Source of the DNA: Sphaerobacter thermophilus DSM 20745 | GTDB taxonomy: Bacteria; Chloroflexota; Chloroflexia; Thermomicrobiales; Thermomicrobiaceae | Direction of reading: 5' to 3' | DNA: 64,000 bases | NCBI RefSeq assembly: GCF_000024985.1 | Contig: NC_013524.1 | Coordinates: forward strand, 620,001 to 684,000 | In this document: piece by piece, positions 36,819 to 46,244 of the stretch | Position numbering within the stretch: the first letter of the stretch is position 1 | How the letters are laid out: each line of letters begins with the position of its first letter | Position numbers and translations under genes: made by a program | Notes under the pieces: generated by a model | What the model was told of the DNA's origin: nothing | What the model saw: only the letters and a program-made list of their open reading frames with translations | Databases searched by the model: none

Positions 36819-38555
36819 CTACACCCCGATCGCCGTGGCCGGGGTGAAGGGGAAGACGCCGCCATGCAGCTCGCCCGTCTCCTGGTCGATGAGAATGCCG
36901 TTCGGCCGGGCGAAGAAGCTTGCCGAGATCGTCTCATCGCGCGGCACGATCTGGTGGCCGCGCTCGGCCAGGGCGGCGCGCACCTCCTCCGGGAACCGGG
37001 TCGAGATCTCAAGCGCCGGCCCCTCAGTATGCAGGCGCGGCGCGGAGATCGCCGCCTGCATGCCGAGCCCGTAGTCGATCAGGTTCACCAGCACCTGGTA
37101 GATCGCCGACATGACCCGCCGGCCACCGGGGGAGCCGAGCGCGGCGAACGGCTTCCCGTCGCGCAGCACCACGACCGGCGTCGCGGCCGACATGACCCGC
37201 TTGCCCGGCCCGATCGAGGCGACCGCGCCCGGCTCCGGGTCGAACCAGGTGACCGCGTTGTTGAGCAGGATGCCGGTCCCCTCGATGACCACCCCGGAGC
37301 CGAAGATGCCGCCGAGCGTCGAGGTGAGCGCCACCATATTGCGGTCGCGGTCGATGACGGTGATGTGCGTCGTGTTCCCCTCGCCGGGCGCGCCGCTGCG
37401 CTCGACCGGGGACTTCCCGCCGCTGGGATCGAACGGCCAGGGGTCGCCGGGACCTTCCTCCGGCGTCGCCCGAGACGGGTCGATCGTGGCGCGGCGCACC
37501 GCTGCGTACTCCGGCGAGACGACGCCCTGGAGCGGCACCGGCATGAGTGCCGGGTCACCCAGGTGGCGCAGCCGGTCGACCATCGCTCGGCGCAGCGCCT
37601 CCGCGATCAGGTGCAGCGCGTCCGGCGTCTGGAACCCGGCTCCAGCCAGGTCGAACCCTTCGACGATCTTCAGCGCCTCAACGACGGTGGGGAACCCGCT
37701 GGACTCGAGCGCGCCGGCGATCTGGAAGCCGCGGTAGCTCGCGAGGTGCGGCGAGCGCTCGTAGGTGCGGTGTGCCGCGAGGTCCTCCTCGGTGATCAGA
37801 CCACCGTTGCGCTTCATCTCCTCCGCGATCATCCGGGCGATCTCACCCCGGTAGATCACGTCGACGCCCTGTTCGGCGATGATGCTGAGCGTGCGGGCCA
37901 GGTCGGGCTGCACCAGACGGTCGCCCGGGCCGGAGATCGGCGGGGCTGGCGGCGCACCTGACGGCTTCAGATAGACGCGGCGTGTGGACGGGAAGCGCTG
38001 GAGCAGGTCCCAGTTCGCCGCGATCGACATGGCGATGTAGTGGTTGACCTCGAAGCCGTCGGCAGCCAGGCGGATGGCAGGCTGCACGACCTCGCGCCAG
38101 GGCAGGCGCCCGAAGCGCCGATGCGCCTCACCGACGAGGGCCGGCATGCCGGGCACCCCGGGCGCGAGCCACCCGGTGTTGTTGGCGTCGTCCTTGACCG
38201 CACGCCAGTTGTACATCCCGGCCCGCTGGTCGCCCGGCAGGAGTTCGAACATCTCCGGCCGAATCGCCGCCGGGAGGACGGTGCTGCCGTCGAGGCAGGT
38301 GATCTCACCGGTAGCACCGTCGCGGTACACCAGGAACGCGATGCCGCCCAGGCCGCTCATGTGCGGCTCGACGACCCCGATGGCGAAGGCCGTCGCCACC
38401 GCCGCGTCGATGGCGTTCCCGCCGCGGGCAAGTATTTCCGCGCCCGCCTCGGCCGCCAGCGGTTGCATCGCCGCGACCATCCCGTCGCGCGCAACCGCCT
38501 CGGTCTTGTCGATAATCCACTCGCTCCGTCGGCTCCGATTCGCCGCTGCACCCAT
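36819..38555 (-). CDS. ggt: Gamma-glutamyltransferase family protein
   Basis: Ntn-hydrolase precursor that cleaves itself into two subunits. The large-subunit start AVARDGMVAAMQPLAAEAG and GGNAIDAAVATAFAIGVVEPH are classical. The autoprocessing threonine is the first residue of TTHITVIDRDRN in EGNTTHITV (about residue 375), and the small subunit carries GGIFGSGVVIEGTGILLNN and SPGGRRVMSAIYQVL. No signal peptide is visible, so it may be cytoplasmic, as in several GGT-like hydrolases or acylases. ATG at 38555 is preferred (AAGGGG seven bases upstream) over 38585. Confidence 0.93.
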   Translation of the reverse strand: MGAAANRSRRSEWIIDKTEAVARDGMVAAMQPLAAEAGAEILARGGNAIDAAVATAFAIGVVEPHMSGLGGIAFLVYRDGATGEITCLDGSTVLPAAIRPEMFELLPGDQRAGMYNWRAVKDDANNTGWLAPGVPGMPALVGEAHRRFGRLPWREVVQPAIRLAADGFEVNHYIAMSIAANWDLLQRFPSTRRVYLKPSGAPPAPPISGPGDRLVQPDLARTLSIIAEQGVDVIYRGEIARMIAEEMKRNGGLITEEDLAAHRTYERSPHLASYRGFQIAGALESSGFPTVVEALKIVEGFDLAGAGFQTPDALHLIAEALRRAMVDRLRHLGDPALMPVPLQGVVSPEYAAVRRATIDPSRATPEEGPGDPWPFDPSGGKSPVERSGAPGEGNTTHITVIDRDRNMVALTSTLGGIFGSGVVIEGTGILLNNAVTWFDPEPGAVASIGPGKRVMSAATPVVVLRDGKPFAALGSPGGRRVMSAIYQVLVNLIDYGLGMQAAISAPRLHTEGPALEISTRFPEEVRAALAERGHQIVPRDETISASFFARPNGILIDQETGELHGGVFPFTPATAIGV

Positions 38556-38749
38556 CGCCACGCCCCTTTCATCACTGGTCATCACGGCACGCCTGCAGCG
38601 CCGTTTACTCTAACCGATCATGGAAGTGATGGAATGCATTTGAGGGCGGTGGATGCATACACCGTGGTCGGGACTCGGGCTCATTGATGTGAGGATCGCC
38701 GCGCCGAGGTAGGGGCCCAGACGGATGGTACAACGGTTCCCGCACCGTG

Positions 38750-38783
38750 GTCGGTGCCCGGGGGTTCACCCCCGGGCACCGAC
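38750..38783. repeat. Solo 34-bp palindrome related to the composite elements
   Basis: Perfect 16-bp arms, GTCGGTGCCCGGGGGT and its complement, separated by TC. The arms contain the GTGCCCGGGGGT stem of the 372-bp element but none of its second hairpin. It lies in the otherwise featureless 322-bp gap 38556-38877 between the gamma-glutamyltransferase and HAD genes. Confidence 0.8.
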
Positions 38784-38877
38784 CTGGACGCTAGACACCG
38801 TACTAGCAGGGGTTGCCCCGGGCCCACACCAACCACGGCACGCGCGATCCTGCGGCGGGCATGACCCCGCCGTCAGG

Positions 38878-39642
38878 CTAGGGCAAGTCCGCGACGGAGT
38901 CGACGATCCGGGTAGGCTGGTAGGGGAACTTGGAGACCATCTCGCGCGTGGTCACGCCGGTGAGCACCAGCACCGTCTCCAGGCCGCTCTCGATCCCGAT
39001 CAGGATGTCAGTGTCCATCCGATCGCCGATCATGATCGTATTCTCGGAGTGCTCCCCGAGGCGGCGCAGCGCCGTGCGGATCATCAATGGGTTCGGCTTG
39101 CCGATGAAGTACGGCACCGCGCCGATGGCGCGCTCGATCAACGCCGCGACCGCGCCGGTGGCCGGGACGATCCCCTCCTCGCTTGGTCCGGAGGGATCGG
39201 GGTTGGTGGCGATGAAGCGGGCGCCGCCCTGGATCAGCCGGATGGCACGGGTGATCCGTTCGAAGCTGTAGTCCTGGGTTTCACCCAACACGACGTAGTC
39301 GGGGGAACGGTCAGTGAAGGTATAGCCGATGTCTTCCAGCGCTTCGTAGAGCCCGTCTTCCCCAACGACATAGGCGGTGCCCCGGGGGTGTTGGCTGTTG
39401 AGGAACTGCGCGGTAGCCAGGGCCGAGGTGTGGATACGCTCCTCAGGGATCTCCAATCCCATGCGCCGGAGGCGGTGGGCCAGGATGGCTGGCGGGTACA
39501 TCGAATTGTTGGTCATCACGAGGAACGGTCGTCCATCGGCGATGAGCCGCTCGATGAACTCGGGCGCCCCGGGGATAACCGTCCGGCCGCGCACCAGCAC
39601 CCCGTCCATGTCGGTCAGAACGGCCTTCCGATCTTGCGCCAT
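38878..39642 (-). CDS. HAD-superfamily IIA phosphatase (NagD-like)
   Basis: Cytoplasmic phosphatase of 254 residues. HAD motif I is [13 protein letters not shown] (nucleophile Asp and general acid Asp), motif [10 protein letters not shown], the lysine motif [17 protein letters not shown], and motif [15 protein letters not shown]. The C2-type cap with [14 protein letters not shown] fits the NagD/AraL group, which dephosphorylates nucleotides or sugar phosphates. ATG at 39642 follows GGGAGGG; the earlier in-frame ATG at 39705 is not supported. Confidence 0.93.
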   Translation of the reverse strand: MAQDRKAVLTDMDGVLVRGRTVIPGAPEFIERLIADGRPFLVMTNNSMYPPAILAHRLRRMGLEIPEERIHTSALATAQFLNSQHPRGTAYVVGEDGLYEALEDIGYTFTDRSPDYVVLGETQDYSFERITRAIRLIQGGARFIATNPDPSGPSEEGIVPATGAVAALIERAIGAVPYFIGKPNPLMIRTALRRLGEHSENTIMIGDRMDTDILIGIESGLETVLVLTGVTTREMVSKFPYQPTRIVDSVADLP

Positions 39643-39845
39643 ACGCCCTCCCGCCTCTCCCGGTGCGTACTGATCCCTCACAAAAGTGTAGCCGAATCCG
39701 AGCAACGGGCTTGCGCAGCGCCGGGCGCGATCCAGCTATGCCGGGTAACCGAAATGTAATTCTTTCTGTGGCCACATCGGTTGAAAATGGAAAGATGAGC
39801 AGGGAATCATAGGTGCAATACAGTCATGCGATGAAGGACGTGGCG

Positions 39846-40097
39846 ATGCAGTTCGTCCTCCTTGACCCGAATCCGGACTCGGCTGCAGAGGTGCGATACG
39901 TACTGAGCGAAGCGGGGCACGACGTGGCGCTGGCGACAACCATCGACGAAGCGTGCCGGGCGGCGGTGCTCACCTCCCCCGACGCCGTGTTGGTCAGCAC
40001 CACGGCCACGCAGATCGACGTGCGCCTGCTGCGCGACAAGCTCCAGCAACTGAACTATACCGGCCCAATCCTCAGGATCGAGCCGGGCATGGAGTAG
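39846..40097 (+). CDS. Short receiver-like (REC-fold fragment) protein without phospho-acceptor Asp
   Basis: An 83-residue protein reading MQFVLLDPNPDSAAEVRYVL, then AGHDVALATTIDEACRAAV and SPDAVLVSTTATQIDVRLL. This follows beta1-alpha1-beta2-alpha2-beta3 of response-regulator receivers, but at the end of beta3, where the phosphorylated Asp should be (PDLVLLD), it has PDAVLVS. The second half of the fold is missing. ATG at 39846 has GAAGGA upstream; a TTGAAA / AATCAT promoter-like pair is at 39781-39810. It stands alone, with repeats downstream. Could be a pseudo-receiver or a degenerate domain. Confidence 0.65.
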   Translation: MQFVLLDPNPDSAAEVRYVLSEAGHDVALATTIDEACRAAVLTSPDAVLVSTTATQIDVRLLRDKLQQLNYTGPILRIEPGME

Positions 40098-40125
40098 GTT
40101 CTGCGGGAACGGGGTGGGGACGTGA

Positions 40126-40333
40126 TGCTTGATGCGTCACGCGTCATACGTCATACGTCATGCGTCATCCGTCAGTCGCCGACTTCCACAGAGCACGCCC
40201 CTCTCCAGACACTGGGAGAGGGGCGTTGTCGTATCGAAATCCAATGAAGATGGGGAGAGCGGCGGCCGCGCCAGACCCGCGTGACAACACTGAGGATCCT
40301 TGACGGATGACGGGTGACGGATGACGTATGACG
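40126..40333. repeat. Inverted CGTCATRCGTCAT repeats around a CCCTCTCC palindrome
   Basis: 40128-40175 is a run of GCGTCATACGTCAT-like words; 40301-40332 carries the complement (GATGACGGATGACGTATGACG). Between them, 40197-40225 has a degenerate CCCCTCTCC/GGGAGAGGGG palindrome. The array fills the space between convergent genes. Confidence 0.75.
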
Positions 40334-40336
40334 CCC

Positions 40337-42862
40337 CTACCGTTGGATGCGCTCGTAGATCAACTCCTGGGTACGGGCGGCGACCTCCTCAGGGTCGACC
40401 GGGATGCGGGCCACACCGGTCTCGACAGCGGCGCGGGCCACGGCCGCGGCGACAGCGGCGGGCACGTGCAGGTCCAGCGCACCAGGGATGACGAAGTCGC
40501 GACTCAACTCCTTGGGCGAGACCAGGTCCGCGATGGCGCGGGCGGCCGCCAGCTTCATCGCGTCGTTGATGTCGGTCGCGCGGGCGTCGAGCGCGCCGCG
40601 GAAGACACCGGGGAAGGCCAGCGAGTTGTTGACCTGGTTCGGGTAGTCGGAGCGCCCGGTCGCCACCACGAACGCCCCGGCCTCCTTGGCCTCGTCCGGC
40701 AGGATCTCCGGCTCCGGGTTGGCCAGGGCGAAGATGATCGGGTCCGGTGCCATGCTGCGGATCATCTCCTGCGTCAGCGCTCCGGCGACGGAGACGCCGA
40801 TGAAGACGTCCGCCCCGACGAGCGCTTCGGTGAGCGTGCCGGTGATCTGCTCCTTGTTGGTCAGGCGGGCCAGTTCCTCCTTGACCCGGTTCAGATCCTG
40901 CCGCCCGCGATGGACGATGCCCCGCCGGTCGCAGAGGATGATGTCACCCACGCCGACGGTCAGCAGGAGGCGCGCGACCGCGACGCCCGCCGACCCGGCA
41001 CCGTTGATGACGATCTTGACCTCTTCGAGCGGGGTACCACGCAGCGTGCAGGCATTGAGCAGCGCCGCCAGCACGATGATCGCCGTGCCGTGCTGGTCGT
41101 CGTGGAAGACCGGCAGATCGAGCCGCTCCTTGAGAGCCGCCTCGATCTCGAAGCAGCGCGGCGCGGAGATGTCCTCCAGGTTGATCCCGCCGAACGACGG
41201 CGCGATGGCGGTGACGATGTCGACGATGGCCTGCGGATCGCGCTCGGCCACGCAGATCGGGAAAGCCTCGACACCCGCCAGCGACTGGAACAGGACCGCC
41301 TTGCCCTCCATGACCGGGAGCGCGGCCTGCGGGCCGATGTCGCCCAAGCCCAGTACGGCGCTGCCGTCGGTCACGATCGCGACCAGGTTCTCCTTGACCG
41401 TCAGGTCGTAGACGACGCCGGGGTTGTCCTGCACCTCGGCGACCGGCGCCAGCGCGGCCGGGGGGACATACAGGAGCTTGAGGATGTGGTGATCCTTGAT
41501 CGGGATCTTGCTCCGGATCTCCAGCACGCCGTTGTACCGCCGTCGTAGGTCGATCGCCTGCTCGCGGAGGGTACGCGGGCGCGGGGCCGAAGAAGGGGCC
41601 GCGGGCCGGGTCCGGGCGGTGGGCATGCCTTCGTAGACGTAGCGCAAGGTATTCTCAGCTACCTCTTCCGGCTCGACATCGTGGACGGCCTCGCCGGTCT
41701 CCTTCGCCGCACGCACCACAGCGGCAGCCAGCGTCGGCGCCACGCGGAAGTCAAAGATGCGGGGCACGATGTTGTCGGCGTGCAACTCATCGTCAGGCAC
41801 GAGCCCGGCCAGCGCCTCGGCGGCATAGACCAGCGTCCGCAGCCGGATGTTGCGGGCGCCCGAGTCGAGCAACCCCCGGAACACGCCCGGGAAGACGAGC
41901 GAGATGTCCATCATGTTGGGGTGGTCGGAGCGACCGGTGCCGACCACGGCGGCCCCGGCGGCCTTGGCCTCCTGGGGCGAGATCTCCGGCGTCGGCAGCG
42001 CCATCGCGAAGACGATCGGGTCTCGCGCCATCTCGGCGATCATCTCCGGGGTGACGGCATCGCCGGTGGAGACCCCAATGAAGACATCGGCGCCACGCAG
42101 CATCTCGGCCAGGCTGCCGCGCCGGTGCTCCGGGTTCGACTCCTTGGCGACGTAGGCCTTGGCCCAGTTCATCCGGTAGGGCCGGTAGGGGTAGATGGCC
42201 CCCGCCCGGTCGCACACGACGAGGTCGCGCACGCCGACGCGGTGGAGCAGGCGGGCGATGCCGATGCCGGCCACGCCCGCCCCGCCGATGACCACCCGAA
42301 TCTCATTCAGTTGCTTGCCAACCACCTTGAGCGCGTTCATCAGCGCCCCGAGCACGAGGATGGCGCTGCCGTGGTGCTGGTTGCTGAAGACCGGGATGTT
42401 GCTGCCCTTCTCCAGGTGGTCGGCGATGGTGAAGCTGTGCGGCGCGCTGATGTGGTCCAGGCAGATCGCGCCGAAGGTGGGCGTGAGGGCCAGGATGGTC
42501 TCGACGACTGACAACGGGTCCCGCTGGTCGAGGCAGATCGGGAAGGCGTCGATCCCGGCGAAGGTCTTGAAGAGGACGCTCTTGGCTTCCAGCAGCGGCA
42601 GCGCGGCCTCGGGCAACCCGGCAGCCAGACCGAAGAGATCCGACCCGTCAGTGACGATGGCCACGGTGTTGCCGCGCGAGGTCAACTCGAAGGAGCTGAG
42701 GGGGTCCTCGCTGATGACACGGCACGCCTCGGCCACGCCAGGGGTGTACACCAGGCTCAATACCGCGCGGTCGCGAATAGGTACTTTACTGGAAACCCCG
42801 ATCAGTCCGCTGTGGCGGCGCCGATAGTTGAGCGCCTCGTCCTGTTGCTCAATGAGATACAC
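40337..42862 (-). CDS. Tandem-fused double malic enzyme, N-terminal copy degenerate
   Basis: 841 residues made of two malic-enzyme modules joined by a Pro/Ala linker (about 413-432). The second (about 433-841) keeps Tyr465, Lys521 in VMEGK, metal ligands Glu563-Asp564 in LEDISAP and Asp589 in FHDDQHGTA, NAD site NGAGSAGVAVARLL, ALANPEPEI (Asn715) and PNQVNNSL (Asn746). The first keeps Tyr39 (YTPGVAEAC) and Lys94, but the metal ligands become DH (136-137) and SNQHHG, and the malate asparagines become ALPTPEI and NMMDISL. So the C-terminal half probably converts malate to pyruvate plus CO2, while the N-terminal half is likely regulatory or structural. The second half departs from YTPGVAE (YVPPAALAP). 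The single start is GTG at 42862. Confidence 0.92.
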   Translation of the reverse strand: MYLIEQQDEALNYRRRHSGLIGVSSKVPIRDRAVLSLVYTPGVAEACRVISEDPLSSFELTSRGNTVAIVTDGSDLFGLAAGLPEAALPLLEAKSVLFKTFAGIDAFPICLDQRDPLSVVETILALTPTFGAICLDHISAPHSFTIADHLEKGSNIPVFSNQHHGSAILVLGALMNALKVVGKQLNEIRVVIGGAGVAGIGIARLLHRVGVRDLVVCDRAGAIYPYRPYRMNWAKAYVAKESNPEHRRGSLAEMLRGADVFIGVSTGDAVTPEMIAEMARDPIVFAMALPTPEISPQEAKAAGAAVVGTGRSDHPNMMDISLVFPGVFRGLLDSGARNIRLRTLVYAAEALAGLVPDDELHADNIVPRIFDFRVAPTLAAAVVRAAKETGEAVHDVEPEEVAENTLRYVYEGMPTARTRPAAPSSAPRPRTLREQAIDLRRRYNGVLEIRSKIPIKDHHILKLLYVPPAALAPVAEVQDNPGVVYDLTVKENLVAIVTDGSAVLGLGDIGPQAALPVMEGKAVLFQSLAGVEAFPICVAERDPQAIVDIVTAIAPSFGGINLEDISAPRCFEIEAALKERLDLPVFHDDQHGTAIIVLAALLNACTLRGTPLEEVKIVINGAGSAGVAVARLLLTVGVGDIILCDRRGIVHRGRQDLNRVKEELARLTNKEQITGTLTEALVGADVFIGVSVAGALTQEMIRSMAPDPIIFALANPEPEILPDEAKEAGAFVVATGRSDYPNQVNNSLAFPGVFRGALDARATDINDAMKLAAARAIADLVSPKELSRDFVIPGALDLHVPAAVAAAVARAAVETGVARIPVDPEEVAARTQELIYERIQR

Positions 42863-42948
42863 GTGACCTGCCCAACATCGCTACGCGGGGTGTCGCCCGG
42901 CCAATGAAACGCCCGGCAGATTTTACATGGCGGCCACAGCCTGCACAA

Positions 42949-44484
42949 TCAGGTTTCAGGCGCCGGATCGCACGTCGTCCAGGACTCGCGCAACACCCGC
43001 CGCAGTAACTTGCCACCCGCGTTACGCGGTAGCGGTTCGTGAGTAAATCGCATTCGCGACGGGATCTTATAGCCTGCCAGCCGCCCCCGACAGAAGGCGC
43101 GGAGGTCCTCGGCCGACAGTTCCGCTCCCGCTTCCAACCGTACCACGGCCGCCACGGTCTGGCCCCACTCGGGGTCGGGTAGGCCGAACACGCCCGCCTC
43201 CCGCACCGCGGGATGAGCCAACAGCACCGCCTCCACCTCGGACGGGTAGACGTTCTCCCCGCCGGTGACGATCAGGTCGTCGCGGCGATCGAGCACGTAG
43301 AGATAACCGTCTTCATCCAGGTAACCGGCATCGCCGGTGTGCAGCCAGCCGTCCACGATCGCCCGTGCCGTCGCCTCCGGCCGCCCATGGTAGCCGGCGG
43401 TCACGATCGGCCCGCGGACCAGGATCTCGCCGGCCTCGCCCGGCGCCGCCGGTCGCCCGTCCTTTTCGATGCGAACCTCGTTGGGGTAGAGCGGCTTGCC
43501 GGCCGAGCCGATCCGGCGAAGCGCGTCCTCTGGCGCCAGCGTCGCCACCTGCGACGCCGTCTCGGTCAGACCATAGGTCTGCATCACCGGAATGCCGCGC
43601 GCGGCGCACATCTCCAGCAGCGGCCGCGGGGCAGGCCCGCCGCCAAGCAGCAGGCAGCGCAGCCAGGGGGGATACGGCTTTTCGCCCCGTGCCGCGAGCA
43701 TGCGCCACACCATCGTCGCCACGACCGAGGCGATCGTCACCCGCTCCTCGTCGATGGCGCGGTTGACCGCCTCGGCGTCGAACGTCTCATGGAGGACGAC
43801 CGTCATGCCGTAGATCGCGCCACGGGTCAGGATCGACAGTCCGCCGACGTGGAACAGAGGCAGGCAGGCCAGCCAGCGGTCGTCGGCGTGCAGGCCCAGG
43901 TTGAGCGCTGAGCCGACGGCGCTCCACCAGAAGTTTCCGTAGGTGAGCAGCGCCCCCTTGGGCCGGCCGGTCGTGCCGGAGGTGTAGACGATGCTGTGGA
44001 TCTCCTCCGGAGCGTGTCGATCGACCAGCGCCACGTCCGCCTCCGGGACTGTCTCCAGCGCGACGGCCCCCGGCGGCGCGTCCGGCACCGCGCCGACCGT
44101 CGCGAGCCGCGGCACCGGCACCGCCGCCGCCACACCTGCGGTGTGCGTGTCGCACACCAACAGCCGGGCGCCGGAGTCGGCCACCTGCCAGGCGACCTCG
44201 CCGGCCGTGAGCCGAATGTTGATCGGCACCAGCACCGCGCCGAGGCGGCCCAGGGCGTGGACGATCTCCACGACGGCCGGCCCGTTCCGCAGCAGGGTCG
44301 CGACCCGGTCCCCGGCGCCGACGCCGAGCGCCGCCAGCCGCCGGGCCATAGCGTCCACCCGCGCGTCCAGTTCCGCGAATGTCCAGGACTCCCCACCGGC
44401 CATCAGCGCCACCCGCTCCGGCGTGCTCCGGGCGCGGGACGCGAGCCAGTCGGGGAGGGGGTGGGTGGGTAGGAGTTGGGTCAT
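42949..44484 (-). CDS. menE: o-Succinylbenzoate-CoA ligase
   Basis: AMP-forming ligase of 511 residues that activates o-succinylbenzoate for menaquinone synthesis. Motifs: [40 protein letters not shown] (typical of MenE), [39 protein letters not shown] and the catalytic lysine in [14 protein letters not shown]. It is the last gene of the minus-strand men cluster. A repeat patch and an S23-type gene separate it from menC, and its upstream region is itself repeat sequence, so its ribosome site is weak (GGAG 14 bases upstream). Confidence 0.93.
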   Translation of the reverse strand: MTQLLPTHPLPDWLASRARSTPERVALMAGGESWTFAELDARVDAMARRLAALGVGAGDRVATLLRNGPAVVEIVHALGRLGAVLVPINIRLTAGEVAWQVADSGARLLVCDTHTAGVAAAVPVPRLATVGAVPDAPPGAVALETVPEADVALVDRHAPEEIHSIVYTSGTTGRPKGALLTYGNFWWSAVGSALNLGLHADDRWLACLPLFHVGGLSILTRGAIYGMTVVLHETFDAEAVNRAIDEERVTIASVVATMVWRMLAARGEKPYPPWLRCLLLGGGPAPRPLLEMCAARGIPVMQTYGLTETASQVATLAPEDALRRIGSAGKPLYPNEVRIEKDGRPAAPGEAGEILVRGPIVTAGYHGRPEATARAIVDGWLHTGDAGYLDEDGYLYVLDRRDDLIVTGGENVYPSEVEAVLLAHPAVREAGVFGLPDPEWGQTVAAVVRLEAGAELSAEDLRAFCRGRLAGYKIPSRMRFTHEPLPRNAGGKLLRRVLRESWTTCDPAPET

Positions 44485-44496
44485 AACGTAGTTCCG

Positions 44497-44556
44497 AGCT
44501 CCGTATTTCGTGTTCCGTGTTCCGTGTTTCGTGTTCCGTGTTTCGTGTTCCGTTAG
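44497..44556. repeat. GTGTTCCGTG-word repeat, left flank of S23 gene
   Basis: Six or more tandem variants of CGTGTTCCGTGTTTCGTG between the menE start and the end of the S23-type gene, overlapping the last codons of the latter. The complementary words lie on the other side of the gene at 45118-45172. Confidence 0.8.
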
Positions 44557-45020
44557 AGATCATCCGCGTCGTACGGGGCTCGGTCCTCGTGGACGGCTCG
44601 TCCACGCTGGGCTGGGATGATCACGAGCAAGGAGCGGATTATCTGGGACATCAAGTCGACTCGGTGATGGATCACGTCGTGGTCAAGGACATGCCTGGCC
44701 TTGTAATACCAGTCTCGACTCTCTCGAGCGGAGCCTAGCGAATACTCGTAAAACCGAACACGGTCCCTGTCGGATCCGCGGCTGTACCCTTCAGCGATGT
44801 TCGCGCTGATCGACCCCAGGGATCGGTAGAGTTGCGTCGACAAGGCGAGCGTACGGCGGTCGCGCGTCAGTGCTGTCACGTCGCTCCAGCCGATATCCGC
44901 CGCGTACAGGCTGAGCCGATAAACCTCCATCCGCCATAGCGGATCAGCCACAATCGCCCGCGGCACCGATCGTTGCCATTCCTCAAATGGTACCGTGCCC
45001 ACCTGCCTGCGATCGCCCAC
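44553..45020 (-). CDS. S23 / four-helix-bundle protein (23S rRNA intervening-sequence family)
   Basis: 155-residue helical protein with the family core SISANIAEGYSRGSDRDRVR and FYEYSLGSARESRDWYYKAR, as in proteins encoded by 23S rRNA intervening sequences and their chromosomal relatives. Function in the family is unknown. About 30 extra residues precede the usual start. GTG at 45020 follows GGAGGT. It lies inside the men cluster between menC and menE and is bracketed by inverted GTGTTCCGTG repeats, so it looks inserted rather than part of the pathway. Confidence 0.88.
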   Translation of the reverse strand: MGDRRQVGTVPFEEWQRSVPRAIVADPLWRMEVYRLSLYAADIGWSDVTALTRDRRTLALSTQLYRSLGSISANIAEGYSRGSDRDRVRFYEYSLGSARESRDWYYKARHVLDHDVIHHRVDLMSQIIRSLLVIIPAQRGRAVHEDRAPYDADDL

Positions 45021-45117
45021 CCGTCGTACCTCCGTGCGCTCTACGGTGTCATCATCCCCGTGTTGCCTCTATGGCATGGCTAAGGGGTGCCGTGAGGTAG
45101 CCCACGCTTCTTTCACT

Positions 45118-45172
45118 CGGATTATCCCGCGTTCCGCCACACGCAACACGGAACACGCAACACGGAACTCGA
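45118..45172. repeat. GTGTTCCGTG-word repeat, right flank of S23 gene (inverted)
   Basis: Contains CACGCAACACGGAACACGC words, complementary to the left flank at 44497-44556, and ends at the menC stop. Confidence 0.8.
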
Positions 45173-45173
45173 A

Positions 45174-46244
45174 TCACACCTCCACTCCCAATCCACCTCC
45201 GGCCGGGAGTGCCATCCTCCCCTGGTGAACCTCGAGCGGGCTGGCGAGAAGGTCGCTGGTGAGGAGGGAGCCGGTGGCCAGACCGCAGGCGGGGATGGGA
45301 TCGGGCAGAGTGGCGGCCACGTGCAGGGCGAGCGCGGTGCCGACCCCGGCGTCGATGGTGCTGGTCACGATCGCACGCAGCCCGGCATCGGTCGCCTCCT
45401 CGATGATGTCCCGCGCCGCTCGGGGACCGCCCGCCACCATCGGCTTGACCACGACAGCATCGACCGCGTCGGCCTGGAGCAGCGCCCGCACAGCATCGAG
45501 TGTGGTGGCCGACTCATCGGCCGCGATCGGTACATCGACCGCCCGTCGTACCCGCGCGAGCCCGGCCACGTCACCCGGCGGGACGGGCTGCTCCACCAGA
45601 TCCAGGTTGTAGGCGGCGAGTCGCCGCAGCAGGGCGATAGCCTCGTCGGGCGTCCAGGCGCCGTTGGCGTCAAGGCGTAGCGCGACGTCGGGGCCAACCG
45701 CCGAACGTACCGCCGCCACCCGCTCCACCTCGGCCGAGGGCGACCCGACGATACCGACCTTGAGCTTGACCGTGCGGAACCCGGCCTCGACGGCCTGCTT
45801 CGCGGCCGCGGCCGCGTCCTCCAGGCCGGGGACGCCGACGGTCGCGTTGACCGGCACCTCCGCCGCGTGGTTCGGCGCCAGCAGGGCCGCGAGGGGCACG
45901 CCCCGCGCGCGGCCGAGCACGTCGAGCGCGGCCGTCTCCAGCGCGCAGCGGACCGCGGCCACGCCGGGCCGATCGAGCGGCAGGGCAGCGCAGCGGTCGA
46001 GCAGTGCCTCCAGCGTTGCGCCGGTGAGCGCCGGTGTGAGGGCCTCCAGCAGGGCCGCCGCATCGGCAGCAGTGCCGCCACCGAACTCCGTCAGCGGCGC
46101 AGCCTCGCCCAGACCCTCGACCCCGGCATCCGTCGCCAGCCGGAGGATCAGGCCCTCGCGCGCTGTCGCACGGCCGTGCGCCGTGGCGAACCCGGCGGCG
46201 AAGGGGATGCGGTAGGGTGTGATCTCAAGCCGGGTGACCCTCAC
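45174..46244 (-). CDS. menC: o-Succinylbenzoate synthase
   Basis: Enolase-superfamily dehydratase of 356 residues in menaquinone synthesis. The catalytic lysine pair is in TVKLKVGIVG; metal ligands are Asp in LRLDANGAWTPDEA, Glu in LDLVEQPVPP and Asp in IAADESATT; the opposing lysine is in DAVVVKPMVAGG. The N-terminal capping domain starts VTRLEITPYRIPFAAGF. GTG at 46244 overlaps the menA stop as GTGA, so the two are translationally coupled; a longer open frame upstream is only the shadow of menA. Confidence 0.94.
   Translation of the reverse strand: MRVTRLEITPYRIPFAAGFATAHGRATAREGLILRLATDAGVEGLGEAAPLTEFGGGTAADAAALLEALTPALTGATLEALLDRCAALPLDRPGVAAVRCALETAALDVLGRARGVPLAALLAPNHAAEVPVNATVGVPGLEDAAAAAKQAVEAGFRTVKLKVGIVGSPSAEVERVAAVRSAVGPDVALRLDANGAWTPDEAIALLRRLAAYNLDLVEQPVPPGDVAGLARVRRAVDVPIAADESATTLDAVRALLQADAVDAVVVKPMVAGGPRAARDIIEEATDAGLRAIVTSTIDAGVGTALALHVAATLPDPIPACGLATGSLLTSDLLASPLEVHQGRMALPAGGGLGVEV

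Noticed and set aside
40126-40333. Possible CRISPR array
   Set aside because: Repeat words are 5-7 bp, touch each other and lack unique spacers of constant length; there are no cas genes.
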